The position numbers were made by a program, and so were the translations under genes. The notes under the pieces were generated by a model. The model was not told the DNA's origin. It did not search any database and saw nothing but the letters and a program-made list of their open reading frames with translations. Positions 25,697 to 34,999 of a stretch of DNA of 57,438 nucleotides are shown here, piece after piece. The first letter of the stretch is position 1. Every line of letters starts with the position of its first letter. The stretch is from Betaproteobacteria bacterium HGW-Betaproteobacteria-14 (GTDB lineage: Bacteria > Pseudomonadota > Gammaproteobacteria > Burkholderiales > Rhodocyclaceae). The DNA is taken from NCBI GenBank assembly GCA_002840845.1, contig PHCS01000011.1:1-57438 (forward strand), read 5' to 3'.

Positions 25697-26617
25697 TCAC
25701 TTCGAAAACTTGCGAATGGCCGCGTTGATTTCCTGGATGGCACGCTCGATGTCCTCGTCCGACAGGTTGGGCACGGGCTGCGTGCCCTTGCGCGCCTTGG
25801 CGAAGGCCTCCATCTGCGTCGTGAAGGAATCGATCGGCATGGTCTTGGTCGACACGCTGCCGAGGGTATCCTCTGCATAGCTGTCTTCCCAGCGGATGGC
25901 GATCATGGACAGGTTGTCGGCGTTCTCGCCGCCGCGGGCCTCGGCCTGGTTCAGCAGCGCCGGGGTGGCCTGCAGGACATTGCCGGTGCTCATGGCGCGG
26001 GGAATCACGTCCTTCGGCAGCGGCCCCCATACGCCATCGGTGCACAGCAGGATGACATCGCCAGTCATCAGGGGCGTCTTCTTGGAGAAGTCGATCTGCG
26101 GCGCTGTGGTGCCGCCGAGGCAGCTGAAGATGCGGTTGCGCGCCGGATGATGCACGGCCGCCTCAGCTGTGATGAGGCCGTCCTCGACCATGCGCTGCAC
26201 GCGCGAATGATCGCGCGTCACCCCCAGGATGCGCCCGCCGCGGATGGCATACAGGCGCGAATCGCCGGCGTGCGCCCAGTAGGCGATGGAGTCCTGCACG
26301 ATGCAGGCGACGCAGGTGGTGCGCGGCGCCTCCGGCAGGAAGCGGTCCGCGGCATAGTCGAGGATGGCGTGGTGGGCGTTGCCGAGCGCGCCGGAGAGGA
26401 AGAGGAAGGGATCCTTCAGCGCCGGATGGGCCTCGCGCTGGAAGGCCTCGGTGATGTATTGCACGGCAATCTGCGCCGCCACTTCGCCGTGCAGGTGACC
26501 GCCCATGCCGTCGGCGACGACCATCAGCAGCGTTTCGCGCGAATAGCTGTAGGCGATGCGGTCCTCGTTGGTGGGACGCTTGCCGGGACGACTTTCCTGG
26601 TAGATGGTGAATTTCAT
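25697..26617 (-). CDS. PP2C-type protein phosphatase
   Basis: The 306-residue protein has RPTNEDRIAY, VADGMGGHLHGEVAA, AHAGDSRLYAIRGG and the late ENADNLSMIAI, the metal-binding Asp motifs of bacterial PP2C (Stp/PrpC) enzymes. It should dephosphorylate targets of the Ser/Thr kinase encoded upstream. I start at ATG 26617 (MKFTIYQ). The ~90-residue C-terminal tail is outside the core fold. Confidence 0.9.
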   Translation of the reverse strand: MKFTIYQESRPGKRPTNEDRIAYSYSRETLLMVVADGMGGHLHGEVAAQIAVQYITEAFQREAHPALKDPFLFLSGALGNAHHAILDYAADRFLPEAPRTTCVACIVQDSIAYWAHAGDSRLYAIRGGRILGVTRDHSRVQRMVEDGLITAEAAVHHPARNRIFSCLGGTTAPQIDFSKKTPLMTGDVILLCTDGVWGPLPKDVIPRAMSTGNVLQATPALLNQAEARGGENADNLSMIAIRWEDSYAEDTLGSVSTKTMPIDSFTTQMEAFAKARKGTQPVPNLSDEDIERAIQEINAAIRKFSK

Positions 26618-26828
26618 GCCGCCTCCGCCGGGAATTCGGCGTAACGCCCGTGCCTGCGCAGCTGCACAGTGAAGCCGAATTGTTGCCGCGCTCCGCTGCG
26701 CACGTTCCGAGGCGCTACGCTCTCGCGCGGCCCCCAAGGAGGCGGCAAGTCAGCGACATGGAGCAGGCGTAGCCTGCGAACCGTTGTCACCCCTGCCCTT
26801 GGGGCGGGGGTTGGGGGGTGGGTCGTTT
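26618..26828. other. Kinase-phosphatase gap with GC-rich repeat
   Basis: The 211 bases hold no gene I can support. A G-rich palindromic repeat (CCCTTGGGGCGGGGG) lies at 26795-26822, and GC-rich inverted segments around 26680-26720 look like another dispersed repeat. Confidence 0.5.
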
Positions 26829-27773
26829 TCATTTGATCAGGTCACGTACGCGTTTGCGCAGGCCGCCGAGAAAGGTGGGGCGGGGCACGCTGCGTTCCTT
26901 GTCGGCGAGCGCCTTCTGCAGGGCGAACACGCTTTGCGGGCGCTCGAGGTAATTGAGCCGCATGCACCAATCCACGGTATTCAGCAGCTGTTTCGAATAC
27001 TTGTCCGGCCAGCGCTTGGCGGCCGTCGCCAGCTGGTCGCGCTCGAGACGCTGGTCGGCCGCCTGGGGCGCCGCCGCCGCCATGCAGGCGTACATGCTGG
27101 CGCCGACCGAGTAGATGTCCGTCCACGGCCCGAGCAGCTCGCGCCGGGTGTTGTTGTACTGCTCGGGCGCGGCGAAGCCGGGCGTGTACATCGGCTTGAG
27201 CAGCGGCGTGTCGAGGGAGAGCGTCTGGCGCGCGGCGCCGAAATCGATCAGCACCGGCGTGCCGTCGTTGCGCAGATAGATGTTGGAGGGCTTGATGTCG
27301 AGATGCAGCAGCTTGTGCGTGTGCACCTCGCGCAGGCCGTTGAGCAGGCGCGCGAAAATGGCGCGGATGAAGCTTTCGCGGATCTCGCCCTTGTGCTTCT
27401 GGATGTGTTCCTGCAGGGTGCGCCCGCGCTCGTAGTGCATCACCATGTAGACCGTTTCGTTGGCGCGGAAGAAGTTCTGCACCCTGACCACGTTGGGGTG
27501 GGATATCTTGGCCAGGGCGCGGCCTTCCTCGAAAAAGCACTTCATGCCGTAGCGGAAGGTGGCCACGTTCTCTTCCGCGATCGAAGGCAGGGCGTCACCC
27601 TGCGAGCGCAGCGCCAGCGAATTGGGCAGGTATTCCTTGATGGCGACCGGCGTGTCTTCCTGATCGAAGGCCAGATAGACGATCGAGAAGCCTCCCAGCG
27701 AGAGCTGGCGCTCGATGCGGTATTCATCGAGCTGGTATCCCGGCGGCAGCGGAACGTTGGCTTGGGGTGGCAT
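26829..27773 (-). CDS. Ser/Thr protein kinase (Hanks type)
   Basis: The 314-residue kinase has a Gly-rich loop (LSLGGFSIVYLAF), ATP-binding Lys in VAIKEYLP, catalytic loop LHLDIKPSNIYLRN and DFGAAR. The usual HRD is HLD, a tolerated change. No membrane segment or sensor domain follows the kinase fold, so it is a soluble kinase. It is paired with the PP2C gene downstream. Targets are unknown. Confidence 0.9.
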   Translation of the reverse strand: MPPQANVPLPPGYQLDEYRIERQLSLGGFSIVYLAFDQEDTPVAIKEYLPNSLALRSQGDALPSIAEENVATFRYGMKCFFEEGRALAKISHPNVVRVQNFFRANETVYMVMHYERGRTLQEHIQKHKGEIRESFIRAIFARLLNGLREVHTHKLLHLDIKPSNIYLRNDGTPVLIDFGAARQTLSLDTPLLKPMYTPGFAAPEQYNNTRRELLGPWTDIYSVGASMYACMAAAAPQAADQRLERDQLATAAKRWPDKYSKQLLNTVDWCMRLNYLERPQSVFALQKALADKERSVPRPTFLGGLRKRVRDLIK

Positions 27774-27886
27774 CGGCGAGGTGAGGCGATTGGCCGGGTG
27801 CTGCCGGCAGGCGTTCGGGTTAAGGTAAGATCAGGATTGTCTTTATTTATCGCCGCGCTGTAAAGCTGCGGATCGAGAACACACCC

Positions 27887-28753
27887 ATGATCTACAGTAT
27901 GACTGGATATGCCGTGCAAATGCGCGATATTGGGCGCGGCATCCTTCACCTTGAGCTGCGCACGGTCAATTCCCGCTATCTCGACATGACGTTCCGCATC
28001 GTCGAGGAGGTCCGCGTCGTCGAGCCCGCCTTGCGGGAAATGATTTCCGGCCGCCTCAACCGCGGCAAGGTCGATTGCCGCCTCAACCTGCTGCCCTCGG
28101 CGACGGCGCCGCGCGAGGCGAGCCTCAACCGCGCCCTGCTGCAGCAATTGGCGACGCTGCAGCGGGAGGTGCGCGGCGAGCTGCCCGATGCGGCCGCGCT
28201 CAGCGTCGGCGATGTGCTGCGCTGGCCGGGCATGCTGGGCGACGACCAGACCGGGGCGGACACCCTGCAGGCCGAATGCGCCGCGCTGGCGAAGGCCGCG
28301 CTCGACGAACTGCTCGCCACGCGCGCGCGCGAGGGCGAAAAGCTGGGGGGGATGATCCTCGAGCGCGTCGAGCGCTTGCGCGCCCTGGTGGCCGAGGCCG
28401 GACCCAAGCTGCCGCAGGCCCTGGCCGACTACCAGGAGCGCATGGCGGCCCGCCTGCGGGAGGCTGCGGCCAGCCTGGACGAGGAGCGCATCCGCCAGGA
28501 AATGGGCCTGTTCGCCACGCGCGTCGACGTGGCCGAGGAGCTGAACCGCCTCGTCGCCCACCTCGACGAGGTGGCGCGCGTCGTCGGCAAGGGCGGCGCC
28601 ATCGGCAAGCGGCTGGACTTCCTCATGCAGGAACTGAACCGTGAAGCCAACACGCTGGCGTCGAAATCAGTCTCCAGCGAAATCACTGCCATCGCCGTGG
28701 ACATGAAGCTGCTCATCGAGCAGATGCGGGAGCAGGTGCAAAATATCGAGTGA
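27887..28753 (+). CDS. YicC family endoribonuclease-like protein
   Basis: The 288-residue protein matches YicC from MIYSMTGYA through LRTVNSRYLDMTFR to the C-terminal QELNREANTLASKS. YicC in E. coli has been reported as an endoribonuclease. It precedes gmk-rpoZ-spoT, the standard proteobacterial order, and is divergent from the kinase. Confidence 0.93.
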   Translation: MIYSMTGYAVQMRDIGRGILHLELRTVNSRYLDMTFRIVEEVRVVEPALREMISGRLNRGKVDCRLNLLPSATAPREASLNRALLQQLATLQREVRGELPDAAALSVGDVLRWPGMLGDDQTGADTLQAECAALAKAALDELLATRAREGEKLGGMILERVERLRALVAEAGPKLPQALADYQERMAARLREAAASLDEERIRQEMGLFATRVDVAEELNRLVAHLDEVARVVGKGGAIGKRLDFLMQELNREANTLASKSVSSEITAIAVDMKLLIEQMREQVQNIE

Positions 28754-28830
28754 GGAGAAAGGAGTGAGGGTGAGGAGATGAGGCGGCGCCGGTTGTACCC
28801 CTCACCCCTCTCGCCTCGCTCCTCATACAT
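28751..28830. repeat. GAGGAG/CTCCTC inverted repeat
   Basis: The yicC-gmk gap is almost wholly an imperfect inverted repeat: TGAGGAG-rich left half, CTCACCCCTC...CTCCTCAT right half, with GGCGCCGG near the centre. It would form a long mRNA hairpin just upstream of gmk. Confidence 0.6.
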
Positions 28831-29448
28831 ATGACGGGAAACCTTTTCATCGTTGCAGCCCCCTCCGGCGCCGGCAAGACCACGCTGGTGAAGATGCTGC
28901 TTGAGCGCGACAGCGGCATCCAGCTGTCCGTTTCCTACACCACGCGCGCGCCGCGGCAGGGGGAGGTGAACGGCCGCGAATACCATTTCATCGATGTGCC
29001 GGCCTTCCTCGCCATGCGCGAGCGGGGCGAGTTCCTCGAAAGCGCCGAGGTGCATGGCAATCATTACGGCACCTCGCGCGTCTGGATCGAGGAGCGTATG
29101 GCGGCCGGGCAGGACATCCTGCTGGAGATCGACTGGCAGGGCGCACAGCAGGTGCGCAGGCTGTTCCCGGGCTGCATCGGCATCTTCGTCCTGCCGCCCT
29201 CGGTCGAGGAACTCGAGCGGCGCCTGCAGGGCCGCGGCCAGGACAGCGCAGACATCATCGCCCGCCGCGTGGCCGCCGCGCTGACCGAGATGCGCCATGT
29301 CGGGGAGTTCGAATATGTTATTATTAACAACAAATTGCCGGAGGCGATCGAAGACCTCCAGACTGTAGTGCGCTCGGTGCGGCTGCGCTACAACTCGCAA
29401 CTGGCCCGCCACCGCGCGCTTTTCTCATTCATCGAACAGGACACCTAG
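28831..29448 (+). CDS. gmk: Guanylate kinase
   Basis: The 205-residue enzyme phosphorylates GMP to [21 protein letters not shown] is the P-loop, [22 protein letters not shown] binds GMP, and [14 protein letters not shown] is the Walker B region. rpoZ follows after seven bases. Confidence 0.96.
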   Translation: MTGNLFIVAAPSGAGKTTLVKMLLERDSGIQLSVSYTTRAPRQGEVNGREYHFIDVPAFLAMRERGEFLESAEVHGNHYGTSRVWIEERMAAGQDILLEIDWQGAQQVRRLFPGCIGIFVLPPSVEELERRLQGRGQDSADIIARRVAAALTEMRHVGEFEYVIINNKLPEAIEDLQTVVRSVRLRYNSQLARHRALFSFIEQDT

Positions 29449-29455
29449 GAAAATC

Positions 29456-29662
29456 ATGGCCCGCATTACCATCGAAGACTGTCTGAAAAGAATCCCCAAC
29501 CGTTTCCAGCTCACCCTGGCCGCCACCTATCGCGCCCGCCAGATCACCCTGGGCGCCTCGCCCATGACCGAGGGCGAGAAGGACAAACCGACCGTAGTTG
29601 CGTTGCGCGAAATCGCCGAGGGCAAGGTCGGCCTGGAAATGCTCAACCGCGGGCAGGCCTGA
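29456..29662 (+). CDS. rpoZ: RNA polymerase omega subunit
   Basis: The 68-residue protein starts [19 protein letters not shown], typical of omega, and contains [15 protein letters not shown]. It helps assemble RNA polymerase and contributes to one ppGpp site, fitting its position before spoT. Confidence 0.95.
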   Translation: MARITIEDCLKRIPNRFQLTLAATYRARQITLGASPMTEGEKDKPTVVALREIAEGKVGLEMLNRGQA

Positions 29663-29699
29663 GCCGCCGCCGCCGCGCGGGAGGGGATGGTGACCGGAT

Positions 29700-31871
29700 A
29701 TGCAAGTCTCCGCGCCATCCCGTGGCCCGCAAACAGCTGAAGCCTACGAGTCAGAGCGGCGCCTACAGCTGGAAAAGCTGAGGGAACTGCTCGGCACCTA
29801 CCTCAAGCCCGAGGACATCGAGCGCGTCGCCGCCGCCTTCCTCTTTTCGGCGGAGGCGCACAAGGGGCAGTTCCGCATCAGCGGCGACCCCTACTTCTCC
29901 CATCCGCTCGCCGTTGCCGGCATCCTCACCGGCTGGCATCTCGACGCACAGGCGCTCATGGCCGCGCTGCTGCACGACGTCACCGAAGACACGGAAATCA
30001 CCAACAAGGAGATCGGCGAGAAGTTCGGCAAGGTCACGGCCGAGCTGGTCGACGGCGTCTCCAAGCTGGACAAGATCGAGTTCCAGTCCATCGAGGACGC
30101 CCAGGCCGAGAACTTCCGCAAGATGCTGCTGGCCATGGCGCGCGACGTGCGCGTGATCCTCATCAAGCTGGCCGACCGGCTGCACAACATGCGCACGCTC
30201 GACACCCTGCGGCCCGACAAGCGCCGCCGCATCGCGCGCGAGACGCTGGAGATCTACGCGCCGATCGCCAACCGGCTGGGCCTCAACAACCTCTACCGCG
30301 AGATGCAGGAGCTGGCTTTCCGCCACGTCTGGCCGCTGCGCTTCAACGTGCTGGCCAAGGCCGTCAAGGCGGCGCGCGGCAACCGGCGCGAGGTGGTGGG
30401 CAAGATCCAGCAGGCGATCAAGGAGCGCATGGCCGAGGCGAAGATCGAGGCCGAGGTGATGGGCCGGGAGAAGCACCTGTTCGGCATCTACCGCAAGATG
30501 CGCGGCAAGTCGCTCTCCTTTTCACAGGTCCTCGACATCTACGGCTTCCGCGTCATCGTCAAGGACGTGCCGACCTGCTACCTGGTGCTGGGCACCCTGC
30601 ACGGCCTCTACAAGCCGGTGCCGGGCAAGTTCAAGGACTACATCGCCATTCCCAAGGGCAACGGCTACCAGTCCCTGCATACCACGCTGATCGGCCCTTA
30701 CGGCACGCCGGTGGAGGTGCAGATCCGCACCACCGAGATGCACCACGTCGCCGAATCGGGCGTCGCCTCGCACTGGCTCTACAAGGACGACAAGAGCCTC
30801 TCCGAGCTGCAGCAGCGCACGCACAAATGGCTGCAGTCGCTGCTCGAGCTGCAGTCGACCTCGGGCGACTCGGCGGAATTCCTCGAGCACCTCAAGATCG
30901 ACCTCTTCCCCGGCGAGGTCTACGTGTTCACGCCGATGGGCAAGATCCTGCCCCTGCCGCGCGGCTCGACGGCGGTGGATTTCGCCTATGCCGTGCACAC
31001 CGACATCGGCAACCGCTGCGTCGCCTGCCGCATCAACCACGAGCTGATGCCGCTGCGCACCGAGTTGCGCAACGGCGACCAGGTCGAGGTCATCACCGCC
31101 TCGCACGCCAACCCGAATCCTGCCTGGCTGTCCTACGTCAAGACCGGCAAGGCGCGCTCGCAGATCCGGCATTTCCTCAAGACCGTGCAGCAGGCCGAGT
31201 CGGCGCGGCTCGGCGAACGCCTCCTGGCCAAGGCACTTGCCGACCTGAACGCCGGGCTGGAAACGATCAAGGAGGCGACCTGGGAGAAGGTGCTGCGCGA
31301 ATCCGGCGCCAAGGTGAAGGAGGAAGTGCTGACCGACATCGGCCTGGGCAAGCGCCTGGCGCCGGTGGTGGCGCGCCGCTTGATGCTGCACGGCGAGGCT
31401 CAGCAGGCCGAGGTGCGCGCAGCCGGACCGGTGCCGATCCGCGGCACCGAGGGCATGGCGGTGCAGCTGGCCCGCTGCTGCCAGCCCATCCCGGGCGACC
31501 CGGTCGTCGGCTCGATCAAGAAGGGCCAGGGGCTCATCGTGCACGTCTTCGACTGTCCGGGCATCATCAAGTCGCGCGTGCAGGAAGCGGACAAGTGGCT
31601 GGACGTGGAATGGGCGCCGGAGAGCGGCCGCACCTTCGATACGCGCATTCGCGTCGTCGCGCAGAATGCGCCGGGCGTGCTGGCCAAGGTTGCCGGCGGC
31701 ATCGCCGAGGCCGGCTCCAACATCCTCAACGTAAACATGGACGAGGAGCGCGATGCCTGCACGGCGATCGACTTCATCCTGCAGGTGACCGACCGCGTGC
31801 ATCTCGCGAGGATCATGCGCATCCTGCGGCACATCCCCGAAGTGGTTCGCATCTCCCGCGTGCGGGAGTAG
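29700..31871 (+). CDS. spoT: Bifunctional (p)ppGpp synthetase/hydrolase SpoT
   Basis: The 723-residue protein has an HD hydrolase domain (LMAALLHDVTEDTEIT at about residue 90, with HD intact), a synthetase domain (YGFRVIVKDVPTCYLVLG and GYQSLHTTLIG), a TGS domain (EVYVFTPMGKILPLPRGSTAVDFAYAVH) and a C-terminal ACT domain. Both hydrolase and synthetase residues look intact. It follows rpoZ in the conserved block. Confidence 0.95.
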   Translation: MQVSAPSRGPQTAEAYESERRLQLEKLRELLGTYLKPEDIERVAAAFLFSAEAHKGQFRISGDPYFSHPLAVAGILTGWHLDAQALMAALLHDVTEDTEITNKEIGEKFGKVTAELVDGVSKLDKIEFQSIEDAQAENFRKMLLAMARDVRVILIKLADRLHNMRTLDTLRPDKRRRIARETLEIYAPIANRLGLNNLYREMQELAFRHVWPLRFNVLAKAVKAARGNRREVVGKIQQAIKERMAEAKIEAEVMGREKHLFGIYRKMRGKSLSFSQVLDIYGFRVIVKDVPTCYLVLGTLHGLYKPVPGKFKDYIAIPKGNGYQSLHTTLIGPYGTPVEVQIRTTEMHHVAESGVASHWLYKDDKSLSELQQRTHKWLQSLLELQSTSGDSAEFLEHLKIDLFPGEVYVFTPMGKILPLPRGSTAVDFAYAVHTDIGNRCVACRINHELMPLRTELRNGDQVEVITASHANPNPAWLSYVKTGKARSQIRHFLKTVQQAESARLGERLLAKALADLNAGLETIKEATWEKVLRESGAKVKEEVLTDIGLGKRLAPVVARRLMLHGEAQQAEVRAAGPVPIRGTEGMAVQLARCCQPIPGDPVVGSIKKGQGLIVHVFDCPGIIKSRVQEADKWLDVEWAPESGRTFDTRIRVVAQNAPGVLAKVAGGIAEAGSNILNVNMDEERDACTAIDFILQVTDRVHLARIMRILRHIPEVVRISRVRE

Positions 31872-31905
31872 AATCCGCCCTTCCGAAGCACCTATAGGCA
31901 TCGAC

Positions 31906-32088
31906 ATGGCCCAGTACGAATCCGAGCACACCCAGTTCATGCGCCAATGGATGGCGCAGCACCCTGAGGAGATCGCGGAGCAGCAGAAAGGCCGCGCCCT
32001 GTGGTGGGACAAGGCGCCGCAGACGCCCGACGATCAGCAGCGTTTCAAGGAATCGAAGGTGCCGCAGAAGGCCTACGTCTACAGATAA
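31906..32088 (+). CDS. DUF3460 family protein
   Basis: The 60-residue hydrophilic protein (YESEHTQFMRQWMAQHPE, ending KVPQKAYVYR) matches DUF3460, a small family largely confined to betaproteobacteria. The function is unknown. It lies 34 bases after spoT. Confidence 0.88.
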   Translation: MAQYESEHTQFMRQWMAQHPEEIAEQQKGRALWWDKAPQTPDDQQRFKESKVPQKAYVYR

Positions 32089-32091
32089 GGG

Positions 32092-32121
32092 AAAGTCAGC
32101 CGCCGTGCCACGGCGGCTGAC
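32092..32121 (+). repeat. AAAGTCAGCC word, copy 9, heading a long palindrome
   Basis: The word (32092-32101) opens a perfect hairpin with 13-base arms GTCAGCCGCCGTG and CACGGCGGCTGAC around one base (32095-32121). It is nearly identical to the palindrome at 4580-4604 and lies directly after the DUF3460 stop. Confidence 0.8.
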
Positions 32122-32139
32122 TATTGCCGCCGCAACAAC

Positions 32140-33609
32140 TTGCTCGCCCCCTCCATCGTTTTCGTCGATCTCGAGACCACCGGCGCCAATCCGGCCCTCG
32201 ACCGCGTCATCGAGGTCGGCATCGTCAAGGTGAGCGGCGGACAGATCGAGTACGAGTGGTCCGCGCTGGTCGACCCGGGCGAATCCATTCCGCCGATGAT
32301 CCAGGGCTTCACCGGCATCAGCAACGAGATGGTGCGCGGCGCGCCGCGCTTCGCCGATCTCGCCGACGAGGTGTTCGCGCGCATCGAGGGCAGCCTCTTC
32401 GTCGCCCACAATGCGCGCTTCGATTACGGTTTCCTGAAAAACGAGTTCAAGCGCCTGGGACGCGAGTTCCAGCCGCGCGTGCTGTGTACCGTCAAGCTCT
32501 CGCGCGCGCTCTATCCCGAGCACCACCGCCATGGCCTCGATGCGCTCATCGCCCGCCACAACCTCGCCTGCGATGCGCGCCATCGCGCCCTCGGCGACGC
32601 ACGTGTCTTGTGGGATTTCGTGCAACTGGCCTACGCCGAGAAGCCGGCCGAGGCGATCCAGGCTGCGTTGAAGAAAGCCATGAAGACGCCCAGCCTGCCC
32701 TCCGGGCTGGAGCGCAGCGCGCTCGACATGGTGCCGGAGGGGCCGGGCGTGTACCTCTTCTACGGCGAAAATGAATTGCCGCTGTACATCGGCAAGGGCG
32801 TCAGCATGCGCGCGCGCGTGCAATCGCATTTCGCCGCCGATCACGGCGGCGGGCGTGCCATGCGCATCGCGCAGGAGGTTAGGCGCGTCGAGTGGGTCGA
32901 GACGGCCGGCGAACTCGGCGCCCTGCTGCTGGAGGCGCGCCTCATCAAGGAGAAGTCCCCCATCCACAACCGCCGCCTGCGGCGCAACGACGAGCTGTGC
33001 GCCCTGCACCTGAAGGAGGACGGCGGCGAATTTACCCAAGATCGCGCCGTCGAACTGGTGCCGCTGGCCGGCGCCGCGGCGGACGATCTCGACGAACTCT
33101 ACGGCCAGTTCAAGTCCAAGCGCGAGGCCCACAACACCCTGCGCGAGCTCGCCGCCGAGCATGGCCTCTGCCTCAAGCGCCTCGGCCTGGAGCAGGGCAA
33201 GGGCCCCTGCTTCAACCACCAGATCAAGCGCTGCAAGGGCGTTTGCGTGGGCAAGGAAAGCCCGCAGCGCCACGACCTGCGGCTGAAGACCGCGCTGGCC
33301 GTGCTCAAGCTGCGCGCCTGGCCCTTTGCCGGGCGCATTGCCATCCGCGAGCGCGACGCAGGCAGCGAGCGCTGCGAGTGGCACCTGTTCGAATCCTGGT
33401 GTTATCTCGGCACGGCGAAGAGCGAAGCCGAGCTGCATGAAATTGCCGCCGCGCGATGCGAGGCACGCTTCGACCTCGACACCTACCGCATCCTGCGGCG
33501 CGAGCTGGAAAAGCGCGCCGGTTCGGCGGATATAACGCGGATCCCCTCTCCCCGTACGGTGGGAGAGGCAACCGTTGTCCCCTCTCCCCGCACGCGGGGA
33601 GAGGGTTAG
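32140..33609 (+). CDS. DnaQ-like 3'-5' exonuclease fused to a GIY-YIG nuclease
   Basis: The 489-residue protein has an N-terminal DEDDh exonuclease ([32 protein letters not shown]) resembling DNA polymerase III epsilon, then a UvrC/Cho-like GIY-YIG domain ([20 protein letters not shown]) from about residue 205. The rest resembles the Cho C-terminal part. It likely acts in DNA repair. The start is a TTG at 32140. The last ~20 residues come from the palindromic repeat 33543-33618. Confidence 0.87.
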   Translation: MLAPSIVFVDLETTGANPALDRVIEVGIVKVSGGQIEYEWSALVDPGESIPPMIQGFTGISNEMVRGAPRFADLADEVFARIEGSLFVAHNARFDYGFLKNEFKRLGREFQPRVLCTVKLSRALYPEHHRHGLDALIARHNLACDARHRALGDARVLWDFVQLAYAEKPAEAIQAALKKAMKTPSLPSGLERSALDMVPEGPGVYLFYGENELPLYIGKGVSMRARVQSHFAADHGGGRAMRIAQEVRRVEWVETAGELGALLLEARLIKEKSPIHNRRLRRNDELCALHLKEDGGEFTQDRAVELVPLAGAAADDLDELYGQFKSKREAHNTLRELAAEHGLCLKRLGLEQGKGPCFNHQIKRCKGVCVGKESPQRHDLRLKTALAVLKLRAWPFAGRIAIRERDAGSERCEWHLFESWCYLGTAKSEAELHEIAAARCEARFDLDTYRILRRELEKRAGSADITRIPSPRTVGEATVVPSPRTRGEG

Positions 33610-33618
33610 GGTGAGGGA
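33543..33618. repeat. Double GC-rich palindromic repeat
   Basis: Two CCCCTCTCCCCG units pair with GGGAGAGG and CGGGGAGAGGG arms in tandem. The repeat supplies the C-terminus and stop of the exonuclease gene and also opens an upstream frame into the next gene, which makes that start ambiguous. Confidence 0.75.
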
Positions 33619-33622
33619 CAAA

Positions 33623-34363
33623 GTGAACGAAGACGGCAGGGTCCGCATCTCCAAGCTGATGTCAGAGCAAGGACTGTGCTCGCGGCGCGAGGCCGACGCC
33701 TACATCGAGCGCGGCTGGGTGTTCGTCGACGGCGTGCGCGTCACCGAGCTGGGCAGCCGCGCGCTGCCGACGCAGAAGATCACGCTCAGCCGCGAGGCGC
33801 AGTCGAGCCAGCTGTCGCGCGTCACGATCCTGCTCAACAAGCCGGTCGGCTACGTCTCCGGCCAGGCCGAGCAGGGCTACAAGCCCGCGGTGACCCTGGT
33901 CACCGCCGCCGCGCACCACCCCGGCGACAAGTCGCCGCAGCGCTTCAATCCGGCGCACCTCAAGGGCCTCGCCCCGGCGGGGCGCCTCGACATCGACTCG
34001 ACAGGGCTGCTGGTGCTGACCCAGGACGGTCGCATCGCCAAGCTGCTCATCGGCGAGGACTCGCGCATCGAGAAGGAATACCTCGTGCGCGTCGAGGGCA
34101 AGCTGGACGCAAAGCAGCTGGCTCTGCTCAACCACGGCCTCTCGCTCGATGGCCAGGCGCTCAAGCCGGCCAAGGTAAGCTGGCAGAACGAGGACCAGCT
34201 GCGCTTCGTCCTGCGCGAAGGCAAGAAGCGCCAGATCCGCCGCATGTGCGAACTGGTCGGCCTCAAGGTGACGGGCTTGAAGCGCGTGCGCATCGGCAGC
34301 GTCAAGCTCGGCGATCTGCCGGGCGGCAAGTGGCGCTACCTGCGCGAGGAGGAGCAGTTTTGA
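33623..34363 (+). CDS. 23S rRNA pseudouridine synthase (RluF/RluB type)
   Basis: The protein has an N-terminal S4 RNA-binding domain ([30 protein letters not shown]) and the catalytic [17 protein letters not shown] with the nucleophilic Asp, ending in [16 protein letters not shown]. It resembles RluF, which modifies U2604. I start at GTG 33623 (246 residues) because the longer frame from 33575 is only repeat sequence. Confidence 0.9.
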   Translation: MNEDGRVRISKLMSEQGLCSRREADAYIERGWVFVDGVRVTELGSRALPTQKITLSREAQSSQLSRVTILLNKPVGYVSGQAEQGYKPAVTLVTAAAHHPGDKSPQRFNPAHLKGLAPAGRLDIDSTGLLVLTQDGRIAKLLIGEDSRIEKEYLVRVEGKLDAKQLALLNHGLSLDGQALKPAKVSWQNEDQLRFVLREGKKRQIRRMCELVGLKVTGLKRVRIGSVKLGDLPGGKWRYLREEEQF

Positions 34364-34420
34364 TTTTCCGCTGCCTCAGGTTTGCAAAGTTGCCCCGAGG
34401 ATCCCGGTCGTTTCCCGGCG

Positions 34421-34430
34421 AAAGTCAGCC
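34421..34430 (+). repeat. AAAGTCAGCC word, copy 10
   Basis: Exact copy in the 125-base gap between the pseudouridine synthase and a small membrane protein gene. Confidence 0.75.
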
Positions 34431-34488
34431 TCCAGGATACGGCGCGGCACATGGCTTGAGCACCCTTTAACCCGCTCTAGTACGCGCT

Positions 34489-34965
34489 GTGCGCATCGTC
34501 TGGCTCCTCGGTCTCATCGCTGCTGCCCTTTTCGCGGGCATTGCCCTCTATTTGCAGCCGCTCAAGCCGAACGTCATCAGCCTGCAATTCACCTTCAGCG
34601 AATCCGCATTCCTTGCCGTTCTGCATGGCTGGCAGGCCGAGGGCGTTGCCCGCTTCAGGGCGCATTTCGTGGCGGATTACGCCCTGCTGGTTTGCTATGG
34701 CGCTTTCGGCTACACCTTCGCCAGAAGGGCCCGGGTTTTCAGCAGTTGTCCGTCCGGACGCAAGCGACTGCTCACCTGGGCGCTGCCGCTTGCCGCGCTG
34801 GCGGACGCCATCGAGAATGTCCTGCATCTGTACCTGTCCTCCGCGGCGTCGCAGGCAGCCGCAGCGCTGTTCCCGGCCGCCGGCGTCGCCGCGACGTTCA
34901 AGTGGCTGCTTCTGGGGATGTTCGCGGCTGTCGCCGTACTCAGCCTTGGCAAACGCACGGGCTGA
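34489..34965 (+). CDS. Small integral membrane protein, unknown
   Basis: The 158-residue protein has about four hydrophobic helices (residues 3-22, 60-80, 92-110 and 128-152) and no motif I recognise. The start is a GTG. It is convergent with modC. Function is unknown. Confidence 0.65.
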   Translation: MRIVWLLGLIAAALFAGIALYLQPLKPNVISLQFTFSESAFLAVLHGWQAEGVARFRAHFVADYALLVCYGAFGYTFARRARVFSSCPSGRKRLLTWALPLAALADAIENVLHLYLSSAASQAAAALFPAAGVAATFKWLLLGMFAAVAVLSLGKRTG

Positions 34966-34999
34966 TACCCTGCGCAACATCTGGGCAGCAGGCATCCGT

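Noticed and set aside
26741..26760. GGCAAGTCAGCGAC near 26745 as another AAAGTCAGCC copy.
   Set aside because: It differs at two positions and was not counted with the exact or single-change copies.
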